Shown here: positions 53,310-62,741 of the stretch, piece after piece | Layout of the letters: each line of letters starts with the position of its first letter | How positions within the stretch are numbered: the first letter of the stretch is position 1 | NCBI GenBank assembly: GCA_965217195.1 | Contig: CBDCHL010000005.1 | Coordinates: 992,001-1,056,000, forward strand | DNA from: UBA6623 sp965217195 | Lineage (GTDB): Bacteria; Acidobacteriota; Terriglobia; Bryobacterales; UBA6623 | DNA length: 64,000 nucleotides | Direction of reading: 5' to 3' | Made by a program: the position numbers and the translations under genes | The notes under the pieces: model-generated | Seen by the model: only the letters and a program-made list of their open reading frames with translations | Databases searched by the model: none | Told to the model about the DNA's origin: nothing

Positions 53310-54644
53310 ATGGGAAACGCTCAAGAAGCGACCCGGCTACTCGAACCGGCCACCGTTTTGGCCGAAAGGATTCGCGCTCGCACCGCCCGGGCGGGTGTGA
53401 TCGGCTTGGGGTACGTGGGGCTGCCACTGGCCGTCGAGTTAGGCCGCGCCGGCTTTGCGGTAACCGGCGTCGACAAGGACGCCGCCAAGGTCGCCGGACT
53501 ACGGACCGGGCAATGTTCGATTCCCGATGTCGAGTCCGAGGCCTTCACCGAGTGGGTCGGCTCCGAGAAAGCCGCGATCACGACGTCGTTCGCCGCGCTC
53601 GCCGACTGCGATACCGTCAGCATCAGCGTCCCGACGCCGTTGCGTAAGACGCGCGACCCCGACCTGAGCCACGTCCTTGCAGCCGTCGAACAGCTTGCCG
53701 AGCGACTTCATCCCGGCATGTTGGTCATTTTGGAATCGACAACCTACCCGGGAACCACGGAAGAGGCTATCTTGCCGGTGCTGGAGCGCACCGGCATGGC
53801 GGCCGGGCGCGACTTTTTCCTGTGTTTCTCGCCCGAGAGAGTCGACCCCGGCAACACCGATTTCAATACCCGCAACATCCCCAAGGTCATCGGCGGCGTC
53901 ACGCCCGCCTGCACGGAGATGGGCCGTCTCTTCTATTCCCAGGTGATGGATCAAGTTGTCGCGGTAAGCTCCAGCCGGGTGGCTGAAATGGTCAAGTTGA
54001 TGGAAAACACCTTCCGCATGATCAACATCGGCCTGGCCAACGAAATGGCACTGATGTGCGATCACATGGGCATCGACGTCTGGGAAGTGATTGAAGCCGC
54101 TGCGACGAAGCCGTTCGGCTTCATGCCGTTTTATCCGGGACCCGGCTTAGGCGGTCACTGCATCCCTGTTGACCCGATTTACCTTTCCTGGAAGACGAAG
54201 CAAACCGGGCACGAGGCCCGCCTGATCGAGCTGGCAGCGCAGATCAACAGCCAGATGCCGCGCTTCGTGGTCGACAAGGTTCAGGGCGCACTCAACGACC
54301 GCAGCAAACCGGTAAAGGGTTCGCGTATCCATATTGTCGGCGTGGCTTATAAGCGCGATGTTTCCGACATCCGCGAGTCGCCGGCGCTCGACATCATCAA
54401 GCTGATCGAGGACCGCGGCGGACTCATCAGTTACACCGATCCGTTTGTGCCGCGTTTTGAGCTCGACGGGCAAGTGCGAGAGTCGATGGATCTGCTTGAG
54501 GGCGCAGCGGCTTCCGATTGCGCGGTCATAGTCGCGGACCACTCCGACCTGGATTACAGCGCTCTGCTCCGAGCCTGCCCGCGTCTAGTGGACACTCGGA
54601 ACAGGTACCCCGGAGTAGCCGACGAAAAGATCGTGCGCCTCTAA
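53310..54644 (+). CDS. wbpA: Nucleotide-sugar dehydrogenase, UDP-N-acetylglucosamine 6-dehydrogenase type
   Basis: The 444-residue protein belongs to the UDP-glucose/GDP-mannose dehydrogenase family. It has the NAD-binding motif GLGYVGLP at 32-39, the catalytic Cys284 in GGHCIPVDP, and a C-terminal UDP-binding domain (HIVGVAYKRDVSDIRESPA). The pattern E-S-T-x-x-P-G-T-T and the PGLGGHCIPVDP context are closest to WbpA-type enzymes that oxidise UDP-GlcNAc to the uronic acid for surface polysaccharide. The symbol is by family resemblance. It stands just before the tRNA-Lys. Confidence 0.87.
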   Translation: MGNAQEATRLLEPATVLAERIRARTARAGVIGLGYVGLPLAVELGRAGFAVTGVDKDAAKVAGLRTGQCSIPDVESEAFTEWVGSEKAAITTSFAALADCDTVSISVPTPLRKTRDPDLSHVLAAVEQLAERLHPGMLVILESTTYPGTTEEAILPVLERTGMAAGRDFFLCFSPERVDPGNTDFNTRNIPKVIGGVTPACTEMGRLFYSQVMDQVVAVSSSRVAEMVKLMENTFRMINIGLANEMALMCDHMGIDVWEVIEAAATKPFGFMPFYPGPGLGGHCIPVDPIYLSWKTKQTGHEARLIELAAQINSQMPRFVVDKVQGALNDRSKPVKGSRIHIVGVAYKRDVSDIRESPALDIIKLIEDRGGLISYTDPFVPRFELDGQVRESMDLLEGAAASDCAVIVADHSDLDYSALLRACPRLVDTRNRYPGVADEKIVRL

Positions 54645-54657
54645 ACGGCCCTAGGAG

Positions 54658-54765
54658 CCTGTCCGAGAATTAACATTAGGGTCCATATCTAGTGTCAATC
54701 TCTTTGCCTCACCACGAGATCGATCTTGTGGTCACAAGGGCTGATTTTCGAATACTCGGACACAC
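54658..54765. mobile_element. Possible small inverted-repeat (MITE-like) element
   Basis: CCTGTCCGAGAATT (54658-54671) is matched on the other strand by GTGTCCGAGTATT (54763-54751). Between them lies a 20-base near-palindrome CCACGAGATC-GATCTTGTGG (54712-54731). The 108-base unit has no ORF. No target duplication could be confirmed. Confidence 0.35.
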
Positions 54766-54957
54766 TCCCGCAGCCGGCGAAGCAGCCGGGGGGATTGCAG
54801 GTCGGGCACGAAAAGCCGCCCTGCGTTGGTTTCTCCGCACAAGTTTCCTCTCCGCGCTATCGGAAAGACGGATCAGAGATCGCCGGCCGAGTTGATATAA
54901 TGACATCTCGTCCGAGGCCGAAACGACGGCGTTTTCCCCCTCGAAACCCATTCTCAC

Positions 54958-55033
54958 GGGCGCGTAGCTCAATTGGTAGAGCAAGTGACTCTTAATCACT
55001 AGGTTCGGGGTTCGATTCCCCGCGCGCTCACCA
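54958..55033 (+). tRNA. tRNA-Lys (anticodon CTT)
   Basis: The 76-base cloverleaf is complete with encoded CCA: acceptor GGGCGCG/CGCGCTC, D-arm with AATTGGTA, anticodon stem AGTGA/TCACT with loop CTCTTAA, and T-arm CGGGG/CCCCG with TTCGATT. TATAAT at 54896-54901 is a plausible -10. Its 3' end is the sharp left border of a mosaic region. Confidence 0.96.
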
Positions 55034-55735
55034 TTTCGGGATACACGGGTGTTGCTGGTGGAGACCGGCCCCCGTCTGTTGGCCACATTCCCCGAGGAGC
55101 TGTCGGCGAAGGCCGAGACCGCGTTGCGCGCGATCGGGGTCGAGCTGTGGACGGAGTTTCTGGTGACCTCGCTCGATTCCGGTTGGATCCAGTTGGGCGA
55201 CGTTCGGGTGGAGGCGGCCACGACACTGTGGGCGGTGGGGGTGCAGGCGTCGCCGTTGGGCGGTACGCTCGGTGCGCCCCTCGACCGCGCAGGACGCGTG
55301 ATCGTTGAGCCGGACCTGACCATCCCGGGACGCCCTGAGGTGTTTGTGGTAGGAGACCTAGCCTTGTTCACGCATCAGGGCGACCGGCCGCTGCCTGGCG
55401 TCGCCCCGGTGGCGATGCAGCAGGGACGGCACGCCGCGCGCAGTATCCTCCGCGCGTGGGAAGGGAGACCTTATCGACCCTTTCGATACTACGACCGGGG
55501 TAATATGGCGACCATCGGCCGAGCGGCGGCGGTGGTTCATTCGGGTAGACTCAAGCTTTGGGGTCTGGCGGCGTGGCTGGTCTGGTTGTTTGTGCATGTC
55601 CTGTACCTGATCGGCTTCCGGAACCGCCTGGTCGTGATGCTTGACTGGGCTTGGAGCTACGTGCGGTTCCAGCGCGCGGCACGGCTCATAACCGGGGATA
55701 TCGAGCGGCTTTTCGGGCGCTCGAAAACGCCTTGA
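55034..55735 (+). pseudogene. NDH-2-type NADH dehydrogenase, N-terminal half missing
   Basis: From about codon 55040 the sequence is the C-terminal half of a type II NADH:quinone oxidoreductase. It reads TRVLLVETGPRLLATFPEEL, then VWAVGV-like and EVFVVGDLA motifs (second FAD contact), then the membrane-associated tail LKLWGLAAWLVWLFVHVLYL. The N-terminal FAD-binding half is absent: homology begins within 4-7 bases of the tRNA-Lys CCA end. A GTG at 55049 could start a 228-residue product but it could not bind FAD normally. Confidence 0.85.
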
Positions 55736-55781
55736 CTGTCTGGGCAGCCTACACGCTCTCCACCCATTCTCATGAACCGGG

Positions 55782-55860
55782 TCGCCATCGTCGGGGGGGG
55801 GAATCTCGGGGCTCTCCGCCGCTTACTACCTCTCCCACTCACCGATTACTGGCGAGAACA
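55782..55860 (+). pseudogene. Start of a protoporphyrinogen-oxidase-like flavoprotein, truncated
   Basis: MNRVAIVGGGISGLSAAYYL is the dinucleotide-binding N terminus of HemY/HemG-like amine oxidases. A run of nine Gs (55793-55801) shifts the frame; eight would restore it. Homology stops after about 25 codons. It follows the NDH-2 stop by 46 bases, so both are remains of one ancestral gene order. Confidence 0.7.
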
Positions 55861-56776
55861 ATCGATGTCATGAACATGACAGATTTTTTCGTCCAGGGCG
55901 TTGCGTCAGCTTGGTTTCTGGGTCCGTCGGAAAGCGGTGAGCACACTCTGGCGCCGGATTGTTCATGCGAACGGGATTTCGCGACACCTTTCCACGAACG
56001 AAGCGCTATGTGGTTCGTTGGACGAGCTTAGTGCCGCTCGCGGTCGCAGAACTCTTCGACCCAATTCTGCACGACGCGGATCATCGGTTTTGCCCCGGGC
56101 GCGTCTTCGAGCGGTGTGGCCGCGACACGAAGAAATAGTCACCTGGAGGGACGGCGCGCCTGCGCTGGTAGCGTTCGCTGTGTGCCGGCGACTGCCGGCC
56201 TACGTCACTGACGCCGTAACAACGGTGAAGCAACCAAAGCCAACCCCGGCTGCTTCGACGAGCACACAAAAAACCTTGGCGTAGATGACCCACAGGGGCT
56301 CGACCAATGCAGGAAAGGAAGCTGCTCATGACACGGCGACGAACCCGGCAATGAGGGCGTACTCAACCATGTCTTGTGCACCAACATCGCTACCGAGAGT
56401 TTGTAGTCGGTCCAGGACATGTGAAAGTCACGAGCGGAAGCCGGCGAATGTCGACGAGATCATGACCCGAGTCTCAAGTCTAAGCGCCTTGTAGGCAATG
56501 GAGCACGCGTAACGTTTGCCTCAGCGGTGCCACCTACGCATTGGGACATGCGTACCGTCGCCTCTACAGGATTCACCTCACCATGGGCCGCATCCGGAAA
56601 GGTGCGGCACGAGCGTGCGGCTCGGCTAGCGACTCCGTCTAGCGCGTGCTGAATCGCCCAGGACACCGTTAGTTGGTCGTAGCGGGATATGAACGAAGCC
56701 GCCGGCGCGACAGGCGCTTCGCGTGAGTGCCGGCGCGACGGAGGTGGACATTAGGGAGTAACGTCGGGACATCGAA
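55861..56776. other. Stretch without recognisable genes
   Basis: Several frames of 70-170 codons are open on both strands but none has a known motif, consistent composition or ribosome-binding site. A near-hairpin GCCGGC-GACT-GCCGGC lies at about 56181-56199. Nothing else could be supported. Confidence 0.5.
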
Positions 56777-56789
56777 AAGGAGGTGTCCC

Positions 56790-57060
56790 ATGACACGTTT
56801 ACGCCGGATGATGCTCGAGGAACTCGAGCGTCGCAACTACTCCGCGAGCACCATTCGCATCTACATCCGTACGGTCGAGGAGTTCGCACGTTACTTCAAG
56901 CGATCGCCCGACCATTTGGGGCCCGAGCACATTCGCAGGTATCAAGCCCACCTGTTTCGGGATCGCGGGTGGGCGCTCATCTTTGTCGCCTTCTTGAGGC
57001 AGCAACGTTACAAAAGAGTCAAGTCTGGTCGCTCGGCGCAGCAGTCCGCGAAGCATCTAT
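56790..57060 (+). pseudogene. Tyrosine recombinase, N-terminal fragment
   Basis: The ATG at 56790 follows a perfect AAGGAGGT (56777-56784). MTRLRRMMLEELERRNYS, then TIRIYIRTVEEFARYF and LGPEHIRRYQAHLFRDRG form the SAM-like DNA-binding domain of phage/integron-type integrases. After about 62 residues the similarity ends, and the frame continues as unrelated sequence to 57302. The catalytic domain is missing here, but a C-terminal fragment of such an enzyme lies at 62998-63171. Confidence 0.75.
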
Positions 57061-57163
57061 ACTATCCGGACTATCCGGGGAGTTCCGCGCTGTATGAAGA
57101 CCGGACCGCCGCGCTGTGCGGTTACGACCAGCGAGTCCCGATTCCCCGGTTGAAGGAGAATGA

Positions 57164-58900
57164 GTGCCTTCCCAATCCCCGGCGTCGCCCGCACCGCACG
57201 GCGGTGAGGCCCGGGCACCGCGGCCGTGCTCCGGTACTGCGCCAATACCGGGGCGGCGGGTGGGGCATGCCGTGTTCTCGATGCCGCATCTGGTCGGCTT
57301 GAGGTCGCGGACGTCGCCGGCAGACCATCTTGACCCGGCCCCAAGACCCCACGGGGCAGCCAGGCATCGCCTGCGGAGCTTTCTGGTCGCGCTGGCGGGC
57401 CTCGTCGCCCTCGGCGTCCCGGCAAAAGCCGGGGTGGCACGAGAGGACATCGAGGTGTTGCGTTTCATCTTCCAGGCGCGGTTCGCCGACTACGCGCAGC
57501 GCGAGGACGGAGACCAGACCGTCTGGGACATCAGTTACGAGATGGGCAAGCCTCAAAGCACGCTCATCGCGCAGTATCGCATGCTGGCCAAGGGCGTCAC
57601 CTTGATGGCCGAAGGCCGTTGGGACGAGGGCCGCGAGCTGGCAACGCTTCTCGACATGCGCGTCTCGTCGAAGCTGGTCGAACCGGGCGAGACGGTCGAG
57701 GTGCGCGTGACGCCCCTGTTTCGGCCGGAAAGCCCTCTGGAAAACAGCTACCGGGTTCGAGTAGAACTCATCGATCGCGAGGGCCGGCCCATAGGTCCGT
57801 CGGCGGAAGCCACCTACGGCGATCTTTCCGAGCAGACATTCCGTCTGCGACTCCCCGGGCGGCTGGCTCCCGGCCGGTATGGGGTTCGCTATCAACTGAA
57901 CCAGGATTCCCCCGAGGGGGCCGGACCTATCGTCACCTCAAGGCGGAATCTCTCGGTCATTTCGGATCTGAAAAAAAGGCTCAAGAAACTACAGAAGCTG
58001 AACAACAAGCTGAGCCGAAGCAAGAAGGTACGCGCCAAACGCCGCCTCCGGCTCGCAGGCGAAAGCGTCCTGTGGTACCTGGAGACCTACAAGGCAACCC
58101 TCGAAGCGTCGTTTACGGGTCAAGCCATTTCCCTCAGCACCGTCAGCCGCCGGCCTCGGCGTTCGCAGCGCCTCGACTTCGTCAATGAGCTGGCGTTTGC
58201 CGAGGAGTTAGCGGAAGCACTGTCGGCGGGGCGCGACCTCCTCGCAACCCGTGCGGGGGACATGCGACTGGCAGCGGCTTCGAGCGTCGACGGCAAGCTC
58301 ATTCCGTTTCGGATCTTCGTTTCCGAAGGCTTCGACCCGACACGGGCGCACCCGCTGGTCGTTGGCCTGCACGGGGCCGGGAGCAACGAGAACGCCTACA
58401 TGGACTTTTACGAAGGTTCGTTCAAAAGGAATGCCCGGGAGCGCGGATACATCGCCGTGGCGCCAAACGGCCGCGGGCGAAATCGGCGGACGAATGAAGA
58501 GCTCGCCCGGGACTTGATGGACGTCGTCGACCTGGTGCGGGAAGTCTACCCCATCGACAAGAGACGGACCTACCTGACCGGTCACTCCTTGGGTGGCGGC
58601 ATGACGATTGTTACGGGTTTCGATTACGCCGACCGGTTTGCCGCCCTTGCGCCGGTCGCGGGTTTCTTCGGGTACGACACCCGCCTCGCGAAAGCCAAGG
58701 AAATGCCGGTGCTGATGGCGCAAGGCGATACGGATCGGGTCGTTCCGGTTTCCCTGGCTCGAGCCGCCTACAAGAAGGCCCAAAGTCTCAAGATGCCGGC
58801 GGTGGAGTACATCGAGCTGGAGGGTGTGGGCCACATGAGAATCACGACGCTCGTGATGGATCGAGTATTCGATTGGTTTGATCGCCACGCTAAGCAGTAA
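57164..58900 (+). CDS. Exported esterase of the PHB depolymerase (LpqC-like) family
   Basis: The frame has 578 codons. Residues 1-66 are Pro/Arg-rich and do not look conserved. A signal-peptide-like segment follows (LRSFLVALAGLVALGVPAKA, about 70-90), so the true start may be later (for example ATG 57281). GTG 57164 was kept because AAGGAG lies 5 bases upstream. A central beta/helical part with a basic coiled segment (LKKRLKKLQKLNNKLSR) precedes an alpha/beta hydrolase: LVVGLHGAGSNENAYM, nucleophile Ser475 in GHSLGGG, Asp in AQGDTDRVV and His in GVGHM. It should hydrolyse an ester outside the cytoplasm; the substrate is unknown. Confidence 0.82.
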   Translation: MPSQSPASPAPHGGEARAPRPCSGTAPIPGRRVGHAVFSMPHLVGLRSRTSPADHLDPAPRPHGAARHRLRSFLVALAGLVALGVPAKAGVAREDIEVLRFIFQARFADYAQREDGDQTVWDISYEMGKPQSTLIAQYRMLAKGVTLMAEGRWDEGRELATLLDMRVSSKLVEPGETVEVRVTPLFRPESPLENSYRVRVELIDREGRPIGPSAEATYGDLSEQTFRLRLPGRLAPGRYGVRYQLNQDSPEGAGPIVTSRRNLSVISDLKKRLKKLQKLNNKLSRSKKVRAKRRLRLAGESVLWYLETYKATLEASFTGQAISLSTVSRRPRRSQRLDFVNELAFAEELAEALSAGRDLLATRAGDMRLAAASSVDGKLIPFRIFVSEGFDPTRAHPLVVGLHGAGSNENAYMDFYEGSFKRNARERGYIAVAPNGRGRNRRTNEELARDLMDVVDLVREVYPIDKRRTYLTGHSLGGGMTIVTGFDYADRFAALAPVAGFFGYDTRLAKAKEMPVLMAQGDTDRVVPVSLARAAYKKAQSLKMPAVEYIELEGVGHMRITTLVMDRVFDWFDRHAKQ

Positions 58901-59151
58901 CGGGCATGCCGTCCAACTCTGTTTTAAGCCCCAAGCTCTTAGCCTGCGTCGGCCTGGGCTCGCAGAGCTGCGACGCTTCGTGGAAAGTGCCGCGGCACGG
59001 CGAGGCAGTCTTTACCGACTTGTGTCAATGGAGCCTCGAAAGGACTGGTCCAGCTTGTACTCTCGAATGTGCATTCCAGGATCATGCTACTCCCTTCAGC
59101 CGACCGCGGGGGGCTGCCCGATCGATCCCGGTCTGCCGGCACCGAGGCTCC
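58901..59151. other. Short gap between convergent esterase and glnS
   Basis: No gene, hairpin with T-run or repeat of the window's families was recognised in these 251 bases. Confidence 0.4.
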
Positions 59152-60828
59152 TTACAATCGCTTCTGAAGCTTCGCCCATGTGTCCCGCAGCTCGGCAGTA
59201 CGATTGAAGACGAGCCGCTCGGCCTTCGATGACTTATCCACACAGAAATACCCAAGACGCTCGAACTGATAGCGGTCGCCGGGCCTGGCACTTGCTGGCG
59301 ACGGCTCGGCTTTGCCCTGGACCACTTTGAGCGATTTCGGGTTTAAGTACATCGTGAAATCTTGACCTTCGGGCGATTCATTTGGATTTTCGACCGTGAA
59401 CAACTTGTCATAAAGCCGAACCTCTACCGGAATTGCCTCTGCCGCCGAAACCCAGTGAATCGTTGACTTCACTTTCCGCGTTTGCGGGCCGCTGCGCGTC
59501 TCGGGATCGTATGTGCAGTGGATCTCCGTGATTTCATCCGTAACGGGATCTTTCACGGCATCGTGACATTTGATGATGTAGCCATACCGCAGTCGGACTT
59601 CATTCCCGGGATAAAGTCGGTGGTAGCGTTTTGGAGGAACCTCGCGGAAGTCATCCTGTTCGATCCAGAGTTCGCGGCTAAAGGGTACTGAGCGCATACC
59701 CGCATCCGCGTCCTCGGGGTTGTTGACGGCTTCCATGAGCTCCACTTGGCCTTCGGGATAGTTCGTCAACACCAGCTTGAGGGGTCGCAAGACCGTCATT
59801 ACGCGCGGAGAGGTCCGATTCAGATCTTGCCGGATGTAGTATTCAAGCTTCTCGAATTCCGTGAAGCCGTTCGTCTTCGACACGCCGAGATTGCGCGCGA
59901 AATTACGCAAACCTTCGGGCGAGTAGCCGCGCCGGCGCATCCCGCTAATCGTGGGCATGCGGGGATCATCCCAGCCTTCCACTACGCCCTGTTGTACGAG
60001 TTGCAGCAGCTTGCGCTTGCTCATTACGGTGTACGTCAAGTTCAACCGGTCGAACTCAATCTGTTGCGGATGGAAGACGCCGAGCTGATCGAGATACCAG
60101 TCATAGAGTGGACGATGATCTTCAAACTCAAGGGTGCATATCGAGTGGGTGACGCCCTCGATGGAGTCGCATTGACCGTGCGTCCAGTCGTACATGGGAT
60201 AAATGCACCAACGATTGCCCGTGCGATGATGCTCGGCGTGCAGGATGCGGTACATGACGGGATCCCGCATGTTGAGATTCGGCGAGGCCATGTCGATCTT
60301 GGCGCGCAGGGTGCGCGAGCCGTCGGGAAACTCGCCGTCCTTCATGCGCGCGAACAGGTCCAGATTCTCCTCGACGCTTCTCTCCCGATAAGGACTGTTC
60401 TTTCCCGCTTCGGTCAGCGTGCCGCGCGTCTCTCGCACCTGGTCGCCACTCAAGTCGCAAACATAGGCCTTGCCCTTTTCGACGAGGTCGACGGCCCAAT
60501 CGTACAACTGCTGGAAGCAGTCGGATGCATAGAAGGGCCGGTCGCCGAAATCGCCGCCCAACCATTTCACGTCTTCGATGATTGACTCTACGTACTCGGA
60601 CTCTTCCTTGGTGGGATTGGTGTCGTCGAAGCGCAAATTGCACCGGCCGCCGAACTCCTCGGCGAGGCCGAAGTTGACCGTGATGCTCTTGGCGTGGCCG
60701 ACGTGTAAGTAGCCATTGGGTTCGGGTGGAAAGCGGGTGTGCATACGTCCGCCATGTTTCCCGCTCGCGGTGTCGGAGCGAATCCAATCACGAATGAAAT
60801 TCGAACGGGGTAAATCGGCGTCCTTCAT
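59152..60828 (-). CDS. glnS: Glutaminyl-tRNA synthetase
   Basis: The 558-residue class I synthetase charges tRNA-Gln. The HIGH motif is PEPNGYLHVGHAKS (HVGH at 42-45) and the KMSKS motif is TVMSKRKLL. FAEEFGGRCNLRFDDTNPTKE and the two C-terminal beta barrels are typical. Its ATG overlaps the gltX stop by one base (TAATG), so the two synthetases are translated together. GlnRS is patchily distributed in bacteria and its presence here implies direct Gln-tRNA formation. Confidence 0.96.
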   Translation of the reverse strand: MKDADLPRSNFIRDWIRSDTASGKHGGRMHTRFPPEPNGYLHVGHAKSITVNFGLAEEFGGRCNLRFDDTNPTKEESEYVESIIEDVKWLGGDFGDRPFYASDCFQQLYDWAVDLVEKGKAYVCDLSGDQVRETRGTLTEAGKNSPYRERSVEENLDLFARMKDGEFPDGSRTLRAKIDMASPNLNMRDPVMYRILHAEHHRTGNRWCIYPMYDWTHGQCDSIEGVTHSICTLEFEDHRPLYDWYLDQLGVFHPQQIEFDRLNLTYTVMSKRKLLQLVQQGVVEGWDDPRMPTISGMRRRGYSPEGLRNFARNLGVSKTNGFTEFEKLEYYIRQDLNRTSPRVMTVLRPLKLVLTNYPEGQVELMEAVNNPEDADAGMRSVPFSRELWIEQDDFREVPPKRYHRLYPGNEVRLRYGYIIKCHDAVKDPVTDEITEIHCTYDPETRSGPQTRKVKSTIHWVSAAEAIPVEVRLYDKLFTVENPNESPEGQDFTMYLNPKSLKVVQGKAEPSPASARPGDRYQFERLGYFCVDKSSKAERLVFNRTAELRDTWAKLQKRL

Positions 60829-62255
60829 TAGACAATTCCTAAAGCAAACTCGAGACGGGTCAGCACGGTGTCACGCCCGAGCACCTCGAGGGTTTCGAAA
60901 AGAGGCGGTGCATTCTTGCGCCCGCACACCGCGACGCGAACGGGCTGGAACATCTGTCCCGCCTTCACGCCGAGGTCGACGGCAGCGGCGCGAAGCGCTA
61001 TCTCGAGGGTTGCGTGATCGAAGGCGGGTACCGTCGACAGCACTTCCGTCGCCTTACGGAGCGCCCGCGCGGCCAAGGCGGCATCCCCCTTTTTGGGGAT
61101 CAATTCCGCAGGCTCGTAAGACCGCGGCTGGGTGAAGAAGAAATCGGCGACAGTGCCCACATCGCGCAAAAAACGGATTCGCTCCCGGATAAGCGGAGTT
61201 ATGGCGCGAAGCTTTTCCGGCACGGCATTCGTAAACCCGGCTTGTTGGGCGTAGGGCCTCAATTGCCGCGCGAGGTCATCGACATCGAGCGCCCGGATAT
61301 GCTCGGCGTTCAGCCACACGGCCTTGGGATCGAACGGTTCCTCGTCGCTGAAGTTGATGATTGCGTTGGCGCGGTTGATGCCGTCGAGCGAGAACAGCTC
61401 GACAAGCTCGTCGCGCGACATCTTCTCGCGGTCATTCTTTGGCGACCACCCCAGCAGGGCAAGGAAATTTACGAACGCGTGCGGCAGGAAACCGGCGTCG
61501 CGATATGTTGTAACGCTAACCACCGGGCCGTGGATGCGTTTGGATAGCTTTGCGCCGTCGGGCGCCATCAACAGCGGCAGGTGAGCCGTCAGCGGTACGT
61601 CGACGCCAAGCGCTTCGAAGATCAGCACGTGTTTGAACGTGTTCGCCAAGTGTTCTTGGCCGCGCAGGATGTCGGTGATGCGTAGATCGGCATCGTCGGC
61701 GCAGGAGGCCATGTGATAGGTCGGCATGCCGGTCGAGCGCAGCAGCGCGAAATCCTCGAGGTCGCCGGTAGCCTTGCGCACGGTCCCGTAGACGAAATCG
61801 GATACAACAACCTCGGGGCGTGAGTCGCGCGGCACTCGGAAGCGTAGGACGAAGGGTTCGCCCGCGTCGGCGCGGCGATCGCTCTGCTCGCGGGTGAGCT
61901 CGCGCATGCCCGGATTGAAAAGCCAGCCACGGCTCGGATTGTCAAGCGCCGCGGAGGCGGGCGTGAAGTCTCGATAGGCGAGCCCCTTTTCGAAAATAGC
62001 CCAGGCGGCCCGGCGATGGAGATCGAGGCGGTCGGATTGACGGTAGAACTCGTCCCAGCCTAGTTCGAGCCATTGGAGACCTTCGTAGATGGAATCGAGA
62101 GAGGTCTGCGTGTTCCGTTCGACGTCAGTATCGTCGATGCGGAGAACTACGACACCGCCCTGGTGGCGAGCATGAAGCCAATTGAAGATGAATGTTCGAG
62201 CGCCCCCTATATGAAGGTAACCAGTGGGCGAGGGCGCAAAGCGGACGCGTGTCAT
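60828..62255 (-). CDS. gltX: Glutamyl-tRNA synthetase
   Basis: The 475-residue class I synthetase charges tRNA-Glu. HIGH is APSPTGYLHIGGART (residues 7-21), KMSKS is GAKLSKRIHG, and the C-terminal helical anticodon domain is present. The ATG at 62255 begins the canonical MTRVRFAPSPTG; the 38 extra codons upstream are rejected. It is the first gene of an overlapping gltX-glnS pair. Confidence 0.96.
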   Translation of the reverse strand: MTRVRFAPSPTGYLHIGGARTFIFNWLHARHQGGVVVLRIDDTDVERNTQTSLDSIYEGLQWLELGWDEFYRQSDRLDLHRRAAWAIFEKGLAYRDFTPASAALDNPSRGWLFNPGMRELTREQSDRRADAGEPFVLRFRVPRDSRPEVVVSDFVYGTVRKATGDLEDFALLRSTGMPTYHMASCADDADLRITDILRGQEHLANTFKHVLIFEALGVDVPLTAHLPLLMAPDGAKLSKRIHGPVVSVTTYRDAGFLPHAFVNFLALLGWSPKNDREKMSRDELVELFSLDGINRANAIINFSDEEPFDPKAVWLNAEHIRALDVDDLARQLRPYAQQAGFTNAVPEKLRAITPLIRERIRFLRDVGTVADFFFTQPRSYEPAELIPKKGDAALAARALRKATEVLSTVPAFDHATLEIALRAAAVDLGVKAGQMFQPVRVAVCGRKNAPPLFETLEVLGRDTVLTRLEFALGIV

Positions 62256-62582
62256 GCTCAGAATATTAAAGAATAGCTCACGGAAGCCGATCAGGACGAA
62301 GCGAGCGCTTACCGGGCGGTTGAGTTCCGAGTCGCACGTCGCAAGCTGTGGCACGAGAACGACTTCCACTCCCGGAGAAAGAACAATACCGGCCCCAAAC
62401 GTCGATTGGGAACCAGAAGTCCCGTTGTGTCTCCGATAAAGGTTAGCACCGAGAAACGCCCTTCCGGCCGCGCATCAGCACGCGACCTTCAGCACTGGGC
62501 CGCGGCGAACGCTGCCAGTTCGACTTCAATTTCGCGCAGCATCGACGTCGGCGAGAGATCCGTACGCCTTGTATTCGGGGTT
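62256..62582. other. Upstream region of gltX
   Basis: No gene is supported in these 327 bases. The promoter of gltX should be here on the minus strand but no clear -10/-35 pair stood out. Confidence 0.4.
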
Positions 62583-62741
62583 ATGCGCGTGACAGTTGGC
62601 ATGATCGTGGAAGCGCTTGCTGCCGGCCGGACAATCGAGCCGTTGCTCTTCGATTTCCCCTATCTGGAAGAGGAGGACATTCGCGAGGCGCTCGCCTTCG
62701 CCCGCCTTGCTCCGGGACACGAAATTCGCCTGGCGAGTTGA
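62583..62741 (+). pseudogene. DUF433 antitoxin-like fragment
   Basis: From ATG 62583 the 52 codons read MRVTVGMIVEALAAGRTIEP and DFPYLEEEDIREALAFA, the helix-turn-helix core of DUF433 proteins, often antitoxins paired with DUF5615 toxins. The usual first 15-20 residues (with GKPxIRG) are missing or degraded, and no DUF5615 toxin follows. It could still be expressed as a short protein. Confidence 0.6.

Noticed and set aside
54709..55371. 220-codon minus-strand frame across tRNA-Lys
   Set aside because: It runs antisense through an intact tRNA gene and the NDH-2 relic; the contained ARGIEPRT-type phrase is a typical tRNA shadow.
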